Shown piece by piece: positions 63,518-64,000 of a stretch of DNA of 64,000 nt. Source of the stretch: Salisapilia sapeloensis (Eukaryota; Oomycota; Peronosporomycetes; Peronosporales; Salisapiliaceae); the NCBI GenBank assembly GCA_023334545.1, contig JAADVB010000036.1, positions 1-64,000 of the forward strand. Direction: 5' to 3'. Position 1 is the first letter of the stretch. Each line of letters starts with the position of its first letter. Below the pieces are notes generated by a model. It made no database searches. It was not told where the DNA came from and saw nothing but the letters and a program-made list of their open reading frames with translations. A program made the position numbers and the translations under genes.

Positions 63518-64000
63518 CTCGACCTCTAGCTCCGAGCTTGGTAACTCGAACAAGAACTGTTGGCGAGGACGACTTCAAGATAGATCATAGTCAAACCAAG
63601 TCAAGCGGAAAGGACGTATAGGTTGTACGAAGGTTGATAGAAAATACAAAGGGCCGTGTTGGGTCGCGCGATACACGTCAATGACCGTTCTCCAGTCATC
63701 TTTATGGTGACCAGTGCTCTATTACTTGCATGGAAACCTGAGAACGAAAACTTCGGTCGAACAAAGGTTCGAGCTATCTACCAAGTATAGAGGATAGAAA
63801 CTCATGAAAGGTTGAAAAACAAATTTCTAGAGACCATGATGTGTATTTCTATGGCATCTATCGAATGCATTGCTAGATAGAAACTAATGGACGTGAGATC
63901 CGCTTGCACGGGATCTTAGGCTCATCACCTGAGTCGAGCACAGTAGGACGAGGTTACTAAAGCTATACGCCAACGGTAGAAGAACGTGCAGGCACGTCTA
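63518..64000. other. upstream region of BMS1
   Basis: About 480 bases to the window edge. It should contain the BMS1 promoter. I see no initiator match, no coding exon I trust and no repeat. Confidence 0.4.

Noticed and set aside
60056-63590. Many plus-strand open frames (Ser/Leu-rich, up to 172 residues) opposite BMS1
   Set aside because: They are antisense shadows of the acidic and basic codon runs of BMS1, without family resemblance or splice structure.
63755-63790. Possible tRNA T-arm (GGTTCGAGCT)
   Set aside because: No matching acceptor stem, D-arm or anticodon arm around it.
1-64000. Transposons, LTR or virus-like elements, CRISPR arrays, long repeats
   Set aside because: I looked for reverse-transcriptase, integrase, transposase and capsid-like frames and for terminal repeats, and saw none; nearly all sequence is accounted for by host genes.

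Overview
The window looks like oomycete (water mould, stramenopile) nuclear DNA. Supporting signs are: about 37 protein genes in 64 kb on both strands; intergenic gaps often of 30-250 bases; many introns of about 50-75 bases ending in CTAG, TAG or CAG; a FYVE plus GAF architecture typical of oomycetes; and several copies of the oomycete core promoter (initiator GCTCATTYY followed by a T-rich flanking block). I cannot name the species. I found no transposon, LTR element, virus copy, CRISPR array, tRNA or rRNA. Exon joins were worked out by hand from reading frames, splice sites and family conservation. Gene ends are those of the coding sequence.

Left part (1-13.7 kb): a partly resolved small minus-strand gene, acyl-CoA-binding protein, a FYVE-GAF protein, two MscS-like channel genes facing tail to tail, a SET-domain lysine methyltransferase, ribosomal protein uL24 (RPL26) whose start codon is cut by an intron, a kinesin-like protein with decayed nucleotide-binding motifs, and an IQM-like protein. 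A gap of about 1.1 kb follows.

Middle (14.7-39 kb): a 1336-residue probable armadillo-type protein, a CRT-like drug/metabolite transporter with a 20-base microexon, VPS51 (GARP/EARP tether), a pyruvate-dehydrogenase-phosphatase-like PP2C, a mitochondrial cytochrome c peroxidase, a kinesin-14-type motor, an unknown protein, VPS18 (HOPS/CORVET), two very small genes (an 85-residue helical protein and the 39-residue OST4), an eight-exon LarB-like gene, a dimeric alpha/beta-barrel protein, and deoxyhypusine synthase.

Right part (39-64 kb): a large WD-like/RING-like protein, an unknown 220-residue protein, mitochondrial DnaJ, UBA4/MOCS3, a PHD-finger protein, a C2H2 zinc-finger coiled-coil protein, the tRNA m5C methyltransferase NSUN2, a second PP2C-like phosphatase, a phosphoesterase-like protein, a CaMKK-like kinase, a bestrophin-like membrane protein, a coiled-coil protein, an alpha/beta hydrolase with a SAP-like tail, and the ribosome-assembly GTPase BMS1.

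The genes do not form one pathway. Recurring themes are membrane traffic (VPS18, VPS51, possibly the WD/RING protein), translation (RPL26, BMS1, NSUN2, deoxyhypusine synthase, UBA4) and mitochondria (peroxidase, DnaJ, the PDP-like phosphatase). The best candidates for new biology are the pseudokinesin, the eukaryotic LarB-like gene, the split start codon of RPL26, the overlapping MscS/SET promoters, and the GTACGT-rich intron donors.
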